From: a virus
Direction: 5' to 3' (one strand)
DNA: 27,456 nucleotides
IMG/VR virus record: IMGVR_UViG_3300032073_006528
Location: 1-27,456 of that record
Position numbers and translations under genes: made by a program. This document shows positions 16,042 through 23,085 of this stretch, piece after piece; positions within the stretch are counted from its first letter, which is position 1, and each line of letters begins with the position of its first letter. Below the pieces are notes generated by a model. It worked only from the letters and a program-made list of their open reading frames with translations, made no database searches and had not been told where the DNA came from.

Positions 16042-16764
16042 TTATTCAAAAATAGTGTCTAGCAAAAGTTTCTTATCCCATAAATTATGCTTAATAAAAA
16101 ATTGCTTATATAATTTAACAGCATTAGGTAAATCGTTAATATCCTTTAAGGATCGAGCATAATCCCCATTAATATTAAAACTATCTTCTAATGTAAATTT
16201 ATATAAATCTCTTAGTTTAGACATATTATCTTGATTAGAGTAAAACCACATATCAGCTGGACCATCTATATCTATATATTGCCAGTTAGCCATGTATAAC
16301 TTTGTCATATCTAATTCTGGTTTAAAAGAGATACATTGTACAGGGTGTGGGTTTTGTGCGTTGTGAGGTCCTGACGTATTTCTATTAATTCTACCTAAAT
16401 CAAACCTAGCTTTTATTATAATATCATATGTACCACCCGCGCATGCTAATTTTATAGACTCTGAGACAGAATAAAAATGAGATAATATTGTTTCTGGTGT
16501 TCTAGGCGGGTTAGGGATAAAATTTAAATGTTTCGCTTGTGGATAAAAGTCAATCTGATCTTCAAAAATACAATTTTTCGGTTTATATAAATTACAAATT
16601 TCATCTTCTTGTTGTACGTCCCAACTATGTATAAAGATGTCTGGTTCAACTCTAGAAAAAATTCTATTATTTATGTGATCATAACCATCAACTCCCTTCG
16701 ACGTATTATCAGTCAAAGAGTTAAACTTACCATGAAGACATAACGCTACTTTTAATTTAGACAT
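16042..16764 (-). CDS. Putative glycosyltransferase, GQPRF/HFWD/RTD family, copy 4 (short)
   Basis: The 240-residue product is the shortest and most divergent of the four family members: the G-x-PR box is reduced to HGKF (residues 11-14), HSWD (46-49) is kept, 'YKPK' (60-63) follows, and KARFD (118-122) replaces RTD. The helix LSHFYSVSESIKLA (94-107) matches the equivalent region of copy 2. It overlaps the aminotransferase gene by 13 bases and is one base from the next gene. A sugar-transfer role is inferred from the motif order and the operon. Confidence 0.58.
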   Translation of the reverse strand: MSKLKVALCLHGKFNSLTDNTSKGVDGYDHINNRIFSRVEPDIFIHSWDVQQEDEICNLYKPKNCIFEDQIDFYPQAKHLNFIPNPPRTPETILSHFYSVSESIKLACAGGTYDIIIKARFDLGRINRNTSGPHNAQNPHPVQCISFKPELDMTKLYMANWQYIDIDGPADMWFYSNQDNMSKLRDLYKFTLEDSFNINGDYARSLKDINDLPNAVKLYKQFFIKHNLWDKKLLLDTIFE

Positions 16765-17378
16765 TTATATTTTTTAAATACCGGGAACTCAGTTAAGTCC
16801 TTATAACCACCCCGTTCACCTAAATCCTCTCTATGAACTGGATAATTTTGCATTAAAGCTAGTCCGTGAGATGCTTGCTGTGGAGTCATATACATATTCC
16901 ACCCAAGCATATCAATATTATCGTCTTTATAAAATTTTTCACTACGACCTTCATATCTTGCTCGTTTAAACCATTCGACTGACTCTGTATTATCTGTTAA
17001 AATCATTCCTCCTTTACCAATAGGTAGGGTCTTTTTTATATGAAAAGATAAACACATAAAACTATCTGGTATATACATATTAGATGTTAGTCGTTTGGCA
17101 GAATCCCATAAAGGATACGGCTTAAGTTGATACATACCAGACCAATGATTAGTTTCTGTTGTTTTATCAAATACGACTTCCGCGCCTGAGTGAATAATAC
17201 TCATAGGTACTGATAAATAAGTACGCGACGGTATAGTAACCTCTGTTACATTTAAATACTTGCAGCATAAAAACAACGCGTTAGTACAACTATCTACAGA
17301 AATAGCATACGGCGCACCAGTATATTCAGCTATACATTTTTCAAAATCTTTAACTACTGTATACGGGTTAGCTTTCAT
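16752..17378 (-). CDS. Short DegT/DnrJ/EryC1/StrS-family aminotransferase
   Basis: The 208-residue product has the PLP-binding features of sugar aminotransferases: VDSCTNALFL (residues 28-37; usual 'SGTxAL'), WDSAKR (91-96; D92 contacts the PLP ring nitrogen) and SFHIKKTLPIGKGGMI (111-126), in which K116 is at the position of the internal-aldimine lysine; the usual GEGG is GKGG. Family members are normally 370-400 residues, so about half the protein, mainly the C-terminal domain, is absent, although the reading frame is clean. It may be a functional minimal enzyme, a PLP-binding remnant or part of a complex. It is coupled to the GNAT gene by an ATGA overlap, a pairing typical of N-acylated amino sugar synthesis. 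Confidence 0.75.
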   Translation of the reverse strand: MKANPYTVVKDFEKCIAEYTGAPYAISVDSCTNALFLCCKYLNVTEVTIPSRTYLSVPMSIIHSGAEVVFDKTTETNHWSGMYQLKPYPLWDSAKRLTSNMYIPDSFMCLSFHIKKTLPIGKGGMILTDNTESVEWFKRARYEGRSEKFYKDDNIDMLGWNMYMTPQQASHGLALMQNYPVHREDLGERGGYKDLTEFPVFKKYKCLN

Positions 17379-17770
17379 CTTTTAAACATGTAAAAATCTC
17401 TATTATTAGAAGATATTTCTTTCCAATTGCAAGCTAGGAACATTTTTCGGCTATATAAGTTATCTTTTTTAACCTTACCAATAGTATTTTCTGTAACAGG
17501 AAACTCTTGTAACATCCATTTACCTAAACCATTATTTTTAAATTGTTCTTTAACGGCAAATCTAATATCATTATCAACTATACCTATAAATCCGGCAGGG
17601 GTGTTATTAACTAAACATATTTTATAATTATTACCATGTTTAAGCATATATTGGTTTTGTTGTTCTGGGGTAATATTAACTCGTTCAACAAAACCAATAT
17701 TTTTGTTCCTTAAAACACGGACAAAATCCCAATACTGTTGTGTACAATTAACTAATTTCTTATTTACCAT
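17375..17770 (-). CDS. GNAT-family N-acetyltransferase
   Basis: The ATG at 17770 gives 131 residues; a TTG two codons upstream is less likely. The core of the GNAT fold is seen in AGFIGIVDNDIRFAVKEQF (59-77) followed by the acetyl-CoA pyrophosphate loop NNGLGK (79-84), a variant of Q/RxxGxG/A, and a C-terminal MFLACNWKEI segment like beta-6/alpha-4. The protein is short but complete for the fold. Directly upstream of a DegT aminotransferase gene (ATGA overlap), it probably acetylates the amino group that enzyme would install, as in PseH- or WecD-like steps; this is inference from context. It overlaps the preceding gene by 7 bases. Confidence 0.75.
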   Translation of the reverse strand: MVNKKLVNCTQQYWDFVRVLRNKNIGFVERVNITPEQQNQYMLKHGNNYKICLVNNTPAGFIGIVDNDIRFAVKEQFKNNGLGKWMLQEFPVTENTIGKVKKDNLYSRKMFLACNWKEISSNNRDFYMFKR

Positions 17771-18591
17771 ATACAAACTCTCTCCCCTATAGTATTTTTA
17801 TTATTAAACCAATAATTGGTTAAATAATCTCTACTATATTTCCAACCCTCCATTCCTTTCATATAAGGATTAAGAGAAGAACCAATGTCTAAATAAATGT
17901 TATTTTTATTTGTTTTATAACATGCATGAGTAGCGACGTTTGATAAAGAGGCAGCAGAGAATAAAAATAATGAATTATTAATATTATTTTTTTGTATATA
18001 CTCTGGTAATACATTAATAAGATCAATATTATTAACCATGCAATTAGTACCTACTCTAAATTCTTGTTGAATGTTATTATAAAACGGTAAATCCTTTAAA
18101 TCTGCAATTTCATTAACTATAATATAAACATCAAAATTAGAAAATAAAGGTACTACGTTTTCTATATAAAATTTATAGTTAGAATTTAAAAATAAGTTTG
18201 ACCATGTTAAGTTTTGATATATTCCTCGAATAGCATTTTGTTGTTTTTCTTTTGTTTTAAATAAAGCCCCGAACTGCCAGAGGTAATCTTCGCGAGTATT
18301 ACAGCACCTACAATTTATACCCTTATAAAATGAACTATCATCGTAAAGAAAAGCATCTATTAATAATTTTCTAAAATCTTTATGTTCTTCTGGTAAAAAC
18401 TCTTTTTGTTCCTCCTTAGTATATATACCATGACCTTTAATCGCACCAGTAACATAAAAATCCTTTCCTAATATAACTTCTTTATTTTGTAAAACAAACA
18501 ATTCTCCGTCTGAAAATCTTGTAAAAGCAAAATTAGTTTTATTAACTAATAGTTCTCTAAATTTTTTTATTTCATCTGCAAAGGTTTTCAT
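17764..18591 (-). CDS. GT-D-like (DUF1792-like) putative glycosyltransferase
   Basis: The 275-residue protein has FAFTRFSDGE near the N-terminus (residues 21-30), close to the R-x-GDGE signature of DUF1792/GT-D glycosyltransferases, where the acidic DGE binds metal. Near the C-terminus FSAASLSNVATHACY (211-225) and YLDIGSSLNPY (233-243) match the 'G...K.LA..L......DIG..LD' region of the same family. A cysteine cluster (CRCC, 94-97) is unusual. GT-D is a rare fold, so this assignment rests on two motifs only. It is joined to the metallo-beta-lactamase-fold gene by an ATGA overlap. Confidence 0.58.
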   Translation of the reverse strand: MKTFADEIKKFRELLVNKTNFAFTRFSDGELFVLQNKEVILGKDFYVTGAIKGHGIYTKEEQKEFLPEEHKDFRKLLIDAFLYDDSSFYKGINCRCCNTREDYLWQFGALFKTKEKQQNAIRGIYQNLTWSNLFLNSNYKFYIENVVPLFSNFDVYIIVNEIADLKDLPFYNNIQQEFRVGTNCMVNNIDLINVLPEYIQKNNINNSLFLFSAASLSNVATHACYKTNKNNIYLDIGSSLNPYMKGMEGWKYSRDYLTNYWFNNKNTIGERVCIW

Positions 18592-19799
18592 CTTTTATAT
18601 AATTGATCTCTAAAAATTAAAATATTATTCCAAATTTGTTCATTTACTTTCTCAAAACAACCTGTAATGTTTAAAGTATCAGCACCCCACGGGGTTTTTA
18701 AAAATGAAATAAACTCTTCACTTGAAGTAATACCTGCTATTTCATGTTTTTTTGGTATATAAGAGTCTGAAATTTTTAAAATTTCATTTTTAAAATCTAA
18801 ATAGGCACTAATGAATGGGGTGTTTTGTTTTCTTGGATGATCATAAAATACAAAATAACCACTCGGTTTATAATTACTAGGTATTTGAGATAAAATTTGT
18901 TTATTTTCAGTAAACATATACTGAGCCGCGGCTTGTATATCCTCTATTGAATATTTTTTAGGTATTGAATCTATAACTCTTTCCTTTGCGTATACGTTAT
19001 CCCATTTATCAACATTATTATTAGTCGTATCTATACTATCATTATAAAATAATATTTGTATGTCTTTATCTCTTTCTAATAAATGAGATGGTTTTACAAC
19101 ATAGTCATTTAAATAAGAATTATAATACTTGCAAAAATAACAAAAAGAAGCAAACGGTATTGACACTTTAGGTTTAAATTTTGATTTATAATATTCAAAC
19201 CGCTCAATATGAAAATTATGTCCTTTGTTTGTTAAATCTTTTTTATTAGATTTATTAGCGTAGTAACCTGCTAAACTAAACTGCATCCACCAATAATCAA
19301 TATTAGGGAACATAACATTTAAATCAGCAGCTTCTAAATCAGTTAAATATGCATCATTTTGATTAAGTAAAACTTTATCGTTTAATTCAAACACTACAGC
19401 AGCATCATGACCAGTTGGAAAGGTACAAAGAGATAAATTATTATTAATAAATGTCTTTACTTTAGATTGTAAGTAAGAAAAATTAAAGCCAAGTTTTTTG
19501 AGAGCAGTTTGAACATTATCGTTATTCCTATACGGTAAATATATAGTAATATCATTATCTGGTAAGTACTCTTTAATTTGTTTTAGCGTTCCCCAATGTA
19601 AATGATCTGGGTGTTCGTGACTAATAACAATTTTACTTAACTTTTCTATACCTTCAATTTCACTAATTTTAGTATCTCTGAGCAAAGACCATGAGTTATT
19701 AAATATTCGACCACTATACCACGGGTCCATTAATAATAAGTCATTGTCCCATTCAATTGAAAACGAAGCATGATTTATAAATTTTATTTTACAATTCAT
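18588..19799 (-). CDS. Metallo-beta-lactamase-fold hydrolase, UlaG/CMAH-like
   Basis: The 403-residue protein starts with INHASFSIEW (residues 8-17) and LLLMDPWYSG (21-30), then HEHPDH (61-66, the HxHxDH metal motif), TGHDA (129-133, third-site His) and NQNDA (146-150, bridging Asp). This full metal set shows an MBL-fold enzyme. The 'HASFxIEW...LLxDPWYSG' opening and the length resemble UlaG-type lactonases and the catalytic part of CMP-N-acetylneuraminate hydroxylase-like proteins, without a Rieske domain. In a locus with a NeuC/WecB-like epimerase and a CMP-sugar synthetase, action on a CMP- or UDP-sugar is a reasonable inference. The start overlaps the epimerase gene by 11 bases. Confidence 0.78.
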   Translation of the reverse strand: MNCKIKFINHASFSIEWDNDLLLMDPWYSGRIFNNSWSLLRDTKISEIEGIEKLSKIVISHEHPDHLHWGTLKQIKEYLPDNDITIYLPYRNNDNVQTALKKLGFNFSYLQSKVKTFINNNLSLCTFPTGHDAAVVFELNDKVLLNQNDAYLTDLEAADLNVMFPNIDYWWMQFSLAGYYANKSNKKDLTNKGHNFHIERFEYYKSKFKPKVSIPFASFCYFCKYYNSYLNDYVVKPSHLLERDKDIQILFYNDSIDTTNNNVDKWDNVYAKERVIDSIPKKYSIEDIQAAAQYMFTENKQILSQIPSNYKPSGYFVFYDHPRKQNTPFISAYLDFKNEILKISDSYIPKKHEIAGITSSEEFISFLKTPWGADTLNITGCFEKVNEQIWNNILIFRDQLYKR

Positions 19800-20793
19800 T
19801 TAGTAATATATCGCACATTTTTTGACTAGAATTACCGTCTCCATACGGACAAGTCCCCATACAAGTAGGGTCGTTATTAATTATATCAACTAAATCTTTT
19901 AAATCAACCGGTTTTTTACACATATGTAAGTGACCGGTAAATATACCTTCTGGTCTTTCGGTTGTCTTACGACATACAATAACTTTTTTATTAAAAAAAG
20001 ATCCTTCTTCTTGAAGACCACCACTATCTGTAATAATAAACTTTGACTTAGTTATCATATCTATCATTACATCATAGCTAACTGGTTCAATACAATGTAC
20101 ATCAGTTAATATATCAATATGTTTTTTAACGTTAGGGTTTGAATGTACAGGTAGAACAAACTTTAAATTAGAGTGTTGCTTAGCTACCTTATTTAATTCT
20201 GTAAACCACTTGTCAATAATTGAGTGGTTTTCTCTTCTATGTAAAGTAACAACAACAGTATTACCATACTCACATTTGTTTTTGGGTTTTTTTAAATTAT
20301 CTAATACTGTATTACCAACTGTAAATATTTTGCCTAAAACATTTTCGTTTTTTAAATTTTGCGCACTTTCCTCTGTTGGACAAAAGTTAATATCTGCAAT
20401 TCTAGATATCATTTGTCTATATGCTTCCTCGGGGTAAGGGTTTTGTAAGTCATTCGACCGTAAACCAGCTTCTAAGTGTATTGTTTTTATGTTATTGTTA
20501 AAAGCTGCAAGAGTAACAGCATATGCGGACGCTGTATCTCCTTGAGTAAGGATGTAGTCCCAGTTAGACCACGGCAAGTCTGCATCTAATATACTTGCAA
20601 TAATATTGCTAAGTCTATTGTTGTTACTATTATTAATAGTTATCTCCCATTCGAAATGATGAGATGTAAGAAGATCAGTATGTTGACCTGTAAATAGACA
20701 ATCATACTCAATATTATTTTGTTGAAAAGCTGTAATAAGTGGTTTAATTTTTATCCACTCAGGTCTCGTACCAAAGCTTAATAATATTTTCAT
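19789..20793 (-). CDS. wecB: UDP-N-acetylglucosamine 2-epimerase
   Basis: The 334-residue product (ATG at 20793; an upstream TTG is disregarded) has the complete family signature: FGTRPEWIK (residues 7-15), TQGDT (83-87), HLEAGLRS (106-113), PEEAYRQ (121-127), LHRREN (184-189), TDSGGLQEEG (255-264) and ERPEG (279-283). It should interconvert UDP-GlcNAc and UDP-ManNAc (WecB) or hydrolyse to ManNAc (NeuC type); the motifs do not distinguish these. It supplies a precursor for ManNAc-containing or nonulosonic-acid glycans. It is slightly short of the usual 370 or so residues. Its start lies at the end of a duplicated gene-end remnant (20790-20836) that provides an ATGA-type junction. Confidence 0.9.
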   Translation of the reverse strand: MKILLSFGTRPEWIKIKPLITAFQQNNIEYDCLFTGQHTDLLTSHHFEWEITINNSNNNRLSNIIASILDADLPWSNWDYILTQGDTASAYAVTLAAFNNNIKTIHLEAGLRSNDLQNPYPEEAYRQMISRIADINFCPTEESAQNLKNENVLGKIFTVGNTVLDNLKKPKNKCEYGNTVVVTLHRRENHSIIDKWFTELNKVAKQHSNLKFVLPVHSNPNVKKHIDILTDVHCIEPVSYDVMIDMITKSKFIITDSGGLQEEGSFFNKKVIVCRKTTERPEGIFTGHLHMCKKPVDLKDLVDIINNDPTCMGTCPYGDGNSSQKMCDILLNEL

Positions 20794-20836
20794 GCTTCTC
20801 AAAAATTATATCCTTTTTCTACTAATTCATTAAAAT
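20790..20836 (-). pseudogene. Remnant of a GT2 gene 3' end (47-base duplicate)
   Basis: This stretch matches 21471-21517 without gaps at 42 of 47 bases. In the other copy it encodes the last residues of the GT2 gene (FNELVEKKYKFLEA and stop); here the same frame reads FNELVEKGYNF, then a TGA, then EA and stop. The remnant keeps the ATGA junction, which now precedes wecB exactly as the intact copy precedes the methyltransferase gene. It fits a scar left when a gene was inserted into, or lost from, an older GT2-wecB junction. Confidence 0.75.
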
Positions 20837-20838
20837 TC

Positions 20839-21474
20839 TCATTTAATATAACCGTGTATACCTTTGTTAAGAGATGTATATTGTGATCCGTGAGATGACA
20901 GATCAGGTCCGTGAAAATCTAAATCCCAGTTACTTAATTGATCAATCCACCATTGCTTTGTTCTACAATTATGAAGAGGTTTATTTATATGGATAGTTTC
21001 AGACCAAAACTCTTGAAAACTTAATATGCTGTTGTTAAAGTTTTCATTTATCCACTTGAGGGTAGGGATGATATATTTATCATCTAAGTGAATAAACACA
21101 GAGCAGGTATTTATAAATACATTTTTAGTAGGAAAATTAATAACCTCAAACGCGTCTTCTGAATAACCGTGTACCCATTTAATTTTTTTTCCTTTATATA
21201 ATTCTCGACATAAATCTATAGCTTTTTTTGATGGTTCAATACCATAAACTTCATCGAAATATTCTTTTAGTTTATTACACATCCAACCACCACCACTACC
21301 TATATCAATTGCTGTGTTTCTAATATCCGGGTATTTTTCTAATAATGTTTTAACTTTTAACTCTTCGTTATTAAATGCCTCTTCCTCGTGTTGTTTATTA
21401 TGATCTATCCAAAAGTCTAAACTATGTTTTAAATACATAGTATTATCATGATCTGTTTTACTTATATTCTTCAT
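20839..21474 (-). CDS. Class I SAM-dependent methyltransferase
   Basis: The 211-residue protein has motif I AIDIGSGGGW (residues 55-64), an acidic motif II end GIEPS (78-82) and a post-motif region VFINTCSVFIHLDD, the standard SAM-binding Rossmann arrangement. The substrate is unknown; its place between a GT2 gene and the epimerase gene suggests O- or N-methylation of a sugar. The start is joined to the GT2 stop by ATGA (21471-21474). Its stop (20839-20841) runs directly into the GT2-end remnant, so this gene may be a recently inserted cassette. It shows little similarity by eye to the truncated methyltransferase at 1-399. Confidence 0.82.
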   Translation of the reverse strand: MKNISKTDHDNTMYLKHSLDFWIDHNKQHEEEAFNNEELKVKTLLEKYPDIRNTAIDIGSGGGWMCNKLKEYFDEVYGIEPSKKAIDLCRELYKGKKIKWVHGYSEDAFEVINFPTKNVFINTCSVFIHLDDKYIIPTLKWINENFNNSILSFQEFWSETIHINKPLHNCRTKQWWIDQLSNWDLDFHGPDLSSHGSQYTSLNKGIHGYIK

Positions 21475-22211
21475 GCTTCTAAAAACTTATATTTCTTTTC
21501 TACTAATTCATTAAAATATTTTTGCATTTGATTTAATCCTGTTGAGGTATGAGATATAGCTGCTGAGTCAGTACCTACCTTCCAACCTATTTTGTGATCA
21601 CTACCCCATAATCTAGTATTATTAGCTGGATGAGGGGGTACATATGTCCCTAAATTCATAAACTTTTGTAATGTATAACTAAAGTGCATATCTTCCCCAG
21701 CTATAGTATAATTATCTTTAGGTAGCTCCCTCAAATAAGCAGTAAGATACTCCTTTTTAAAGAACCAGTTATGACCTACTAAATCTACTTGTGTTACTTT
21801 GTCATTAGGAGCTGTCCATCCTACATCATAATGGTCTCTATAATTATTTTTATCTCTAAACACTACCCCTCTCGAACCATATAATCCATCTTTTTTTGTA
21901 ATATGATTCATACAATTCTCCAACCACATATCTCCAGGAAACGTATCATCATCTATAACACAAATATACTCTGTTGTACAATTTAAAGCATAAAAAAAAC
22001 GAGACCAAACACCTAAGTTTTTATTACAACGAGCAATAGTAGCATGTTTTTCAATAGAGGGATGTATTGTTTGATCAACATCTGCGCTATTTACCCATAT
22101 AAAAATGTCTTTTGGTTTAATGGTTTGTTTAACAATATTATTCCATTGTGCGTTTAATAAATTTAAACGTTTATATCCGTTAAATATAACTGTAATATTT
22201 TCTTTAGACAT
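21471..22211 (-). CDS. GT2-like glycosyltransferase with DDD motif
   Basis: The 246-residue product has ITVIFNGYKRL (residues 6-16) at the first strand, CVIDDDTFPG (84-93) with the DDD metal site, and AGEDMHFSY (171-179), where the ED pair matches the GT2 catalytic-base region. The layout also recalls GT64-like (exostosin C-terminal) enzymes. It has no membrane segment. The C-terminal residues are encoded by the sequence duplicated at 20790-20836. It overlaps the upstream GT4 gene by 8 bases and the methyltransferase gene by 4 bases. Family placement is good; substrate is unknown. Confidence 0.78.
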   Translation of the reverse strand: MSKENITVIFNGYKRLNLLNAQWNNIVKQTIKPKDIFIWVNSADVDQTIHPSIEKHATIARCNKNLGVWSRFFYALNCTTEYICVIDDDTFPGDMWLENCMNHITKKDGLYGSRGVVFRDKNNYRDHYDVGWTAPNDKVTQVDLVGHNWFFKKEYLTAYLRELPKDNYTIAGEDMHFSYTLQKFMNLGTYVPPHPANNTRLWGSDHKIGWKVGTDSAAISHTSTGLNQMQKYFNELVEKKYKFLEA

Positions 22212-23037
22212 TTAAAAATTGTTTTGCGACAGCGTGTTTGTCAAATTTATCTAAATTTTCCTCCGTATGCCAGTAAACCTTTTTAATCTTCCCGGTTTTA
22301 TTTACATCGAACTGTAATACTTTTTTTCCAGCTAATAAACCTTCTATAGAGGTGCGACCTAAAAATATACCAGAAACAATATCACATTCCTTATAAAATC
22401 TCTCTACATTCCAAACCGGGTCTTGAGTAGCGAAATTAGGATGAACAGTACTATAGTCGTTTCTTCCTACATGTAATACTTTAAATTTTTGTTTCTCAGA
22501 TAAATCTAATAGATAATTTAATGGCTGATATCGAAGATAATCTAAACTACCGGGAAATAAAACTACCTTTGACTTATTACTTTTCTTTTTTCGACAAGTA
22601 TTAGGGTTAAATCTAGTAAAATCAAATGGATTATATATTAGTTTAATAGGTTTGTTATCAACAAATGTTTTTATATAGTTAACAATAGATGGTCTTATAC
22701 CTACATACAAATCAATCTTGCTATCTACAACCGGTTCCTCTAGTTCAAGTACTTCTGAATGTATGACGTTAATTATTTTATTAGCGTTTACTGTCTTAAT
22801 GTAATCCCAAATTACCTTACCGTGAGAAAATATAAGTAGGTCATACCTTTCTGTTTCAATCGTAGTTTTATCTGGAAACGATATATCAGTAGTTTTATTT
22901 TGTAATGGTTCCCCACAAAAAGGGGAGAATATAGATACATCATGCCCAGCTTCTTTTAAAGCAGAACTCAGTTCGTAAAAATAAAGCTCCGAGCCTGTAT
23001 ACTCTCTATAAGAAAGGCATGCTAACAAAATTCTCAT
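22204..23037 (-). CDS. GT4-type (GT-B fold) glycosyltransferase
   Basis: The 277-residue protein opens with ILLACLSY and YTGSELYFYEL (residues 13-23), the N-terminal GT-B element 'GG.E.....LA..L...GH.V', continues with GHDVSIFSP (31-39), starts the second domain at VVLFPGSLDYLR (158-169) and ends with GRTSIEGLLAGKK (227-239), the donor-site glutamate region. It is shorter than typical GT4 enzymes (350-400), with trimmed loops but both Rossmann halves represented. It is the first gene of the 12-gene minus-strand operon and is preceded by a promoter with only 6 bases between -10 and ATG. Confidence 0.78.
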   Translation of the reverse strand: MRILLACLSYREYTGSELYFYELSSALKEAGHDVSIFSPFCGEPLQNKTTDISFPDKTTIETERYDLLIFSHGKVIWDYIKTVNANKIINVIHSEVLELEEPVVDSKIDLYVGIRPSIVNYIKTFVDNKPIKLIYNPFDFTRFNPNTCRKKKSNKSKVVLFPGSLDYLRYQPLNYLLDLSEKQKFKVLHVGRNDYSTVHPNFATQDPVWNVERFYKECDIVSGIFLGRTSIEGLLAGKKVLQFDVNKTGKIKKVYWHTEENLDKFDKHAVAKQFLNV

Positions 23038-23043
23038 CTTAAT

Positions 23044-23071
23044 ATTTTAGTAGTATAATACGAAAAATCAA
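23044..23071 (-). promoter_or_regulatory. Sigma70-like promoter of the 12-gene glycan operon
   Basis: On the minus strand TTGATT (23071-23066), a 16-base spacer and TAAAAT (23049-23044) lie exactly 6 bases before the ATG at 23037. The same layout is found before queD and folE2. Initiation about 7 bases after the -10 would start the mRNA at or next to the ATG, giving a leaderless transcript. Confidence 0.6.
23054..23059 (+). promoter_or_regulatory. Possible -10 element for phoH
   Basis: A perfect TATAAT lies 26 bases before the first phoH ATG. No convincing -35 is present at 16-18 bases upstream (TTCTCA at best). It overlaps the spacer of the divergent operon promoter, so the two promoters could interfere. 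Confidence 0.35.
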
Positions 23072-23085
23072 ATAAGTATTAATGT

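Noticed and set aside
17375-18600. Repeated AAAAGATGAAA at two ATGA junctions (near 17378 and 18591) as a second recombination seam
   Set aside because: Only about 11 bases match, and both encode a natural Lys-Arg-stop end; this is too short to separate from chance in A-rich DNA.
20803-20838. Intergenic space before wecB as an ordinary regulatory region
   Set aside because: It is explained by the GT2 gene-end remnant; no promoter elements are visible in it.
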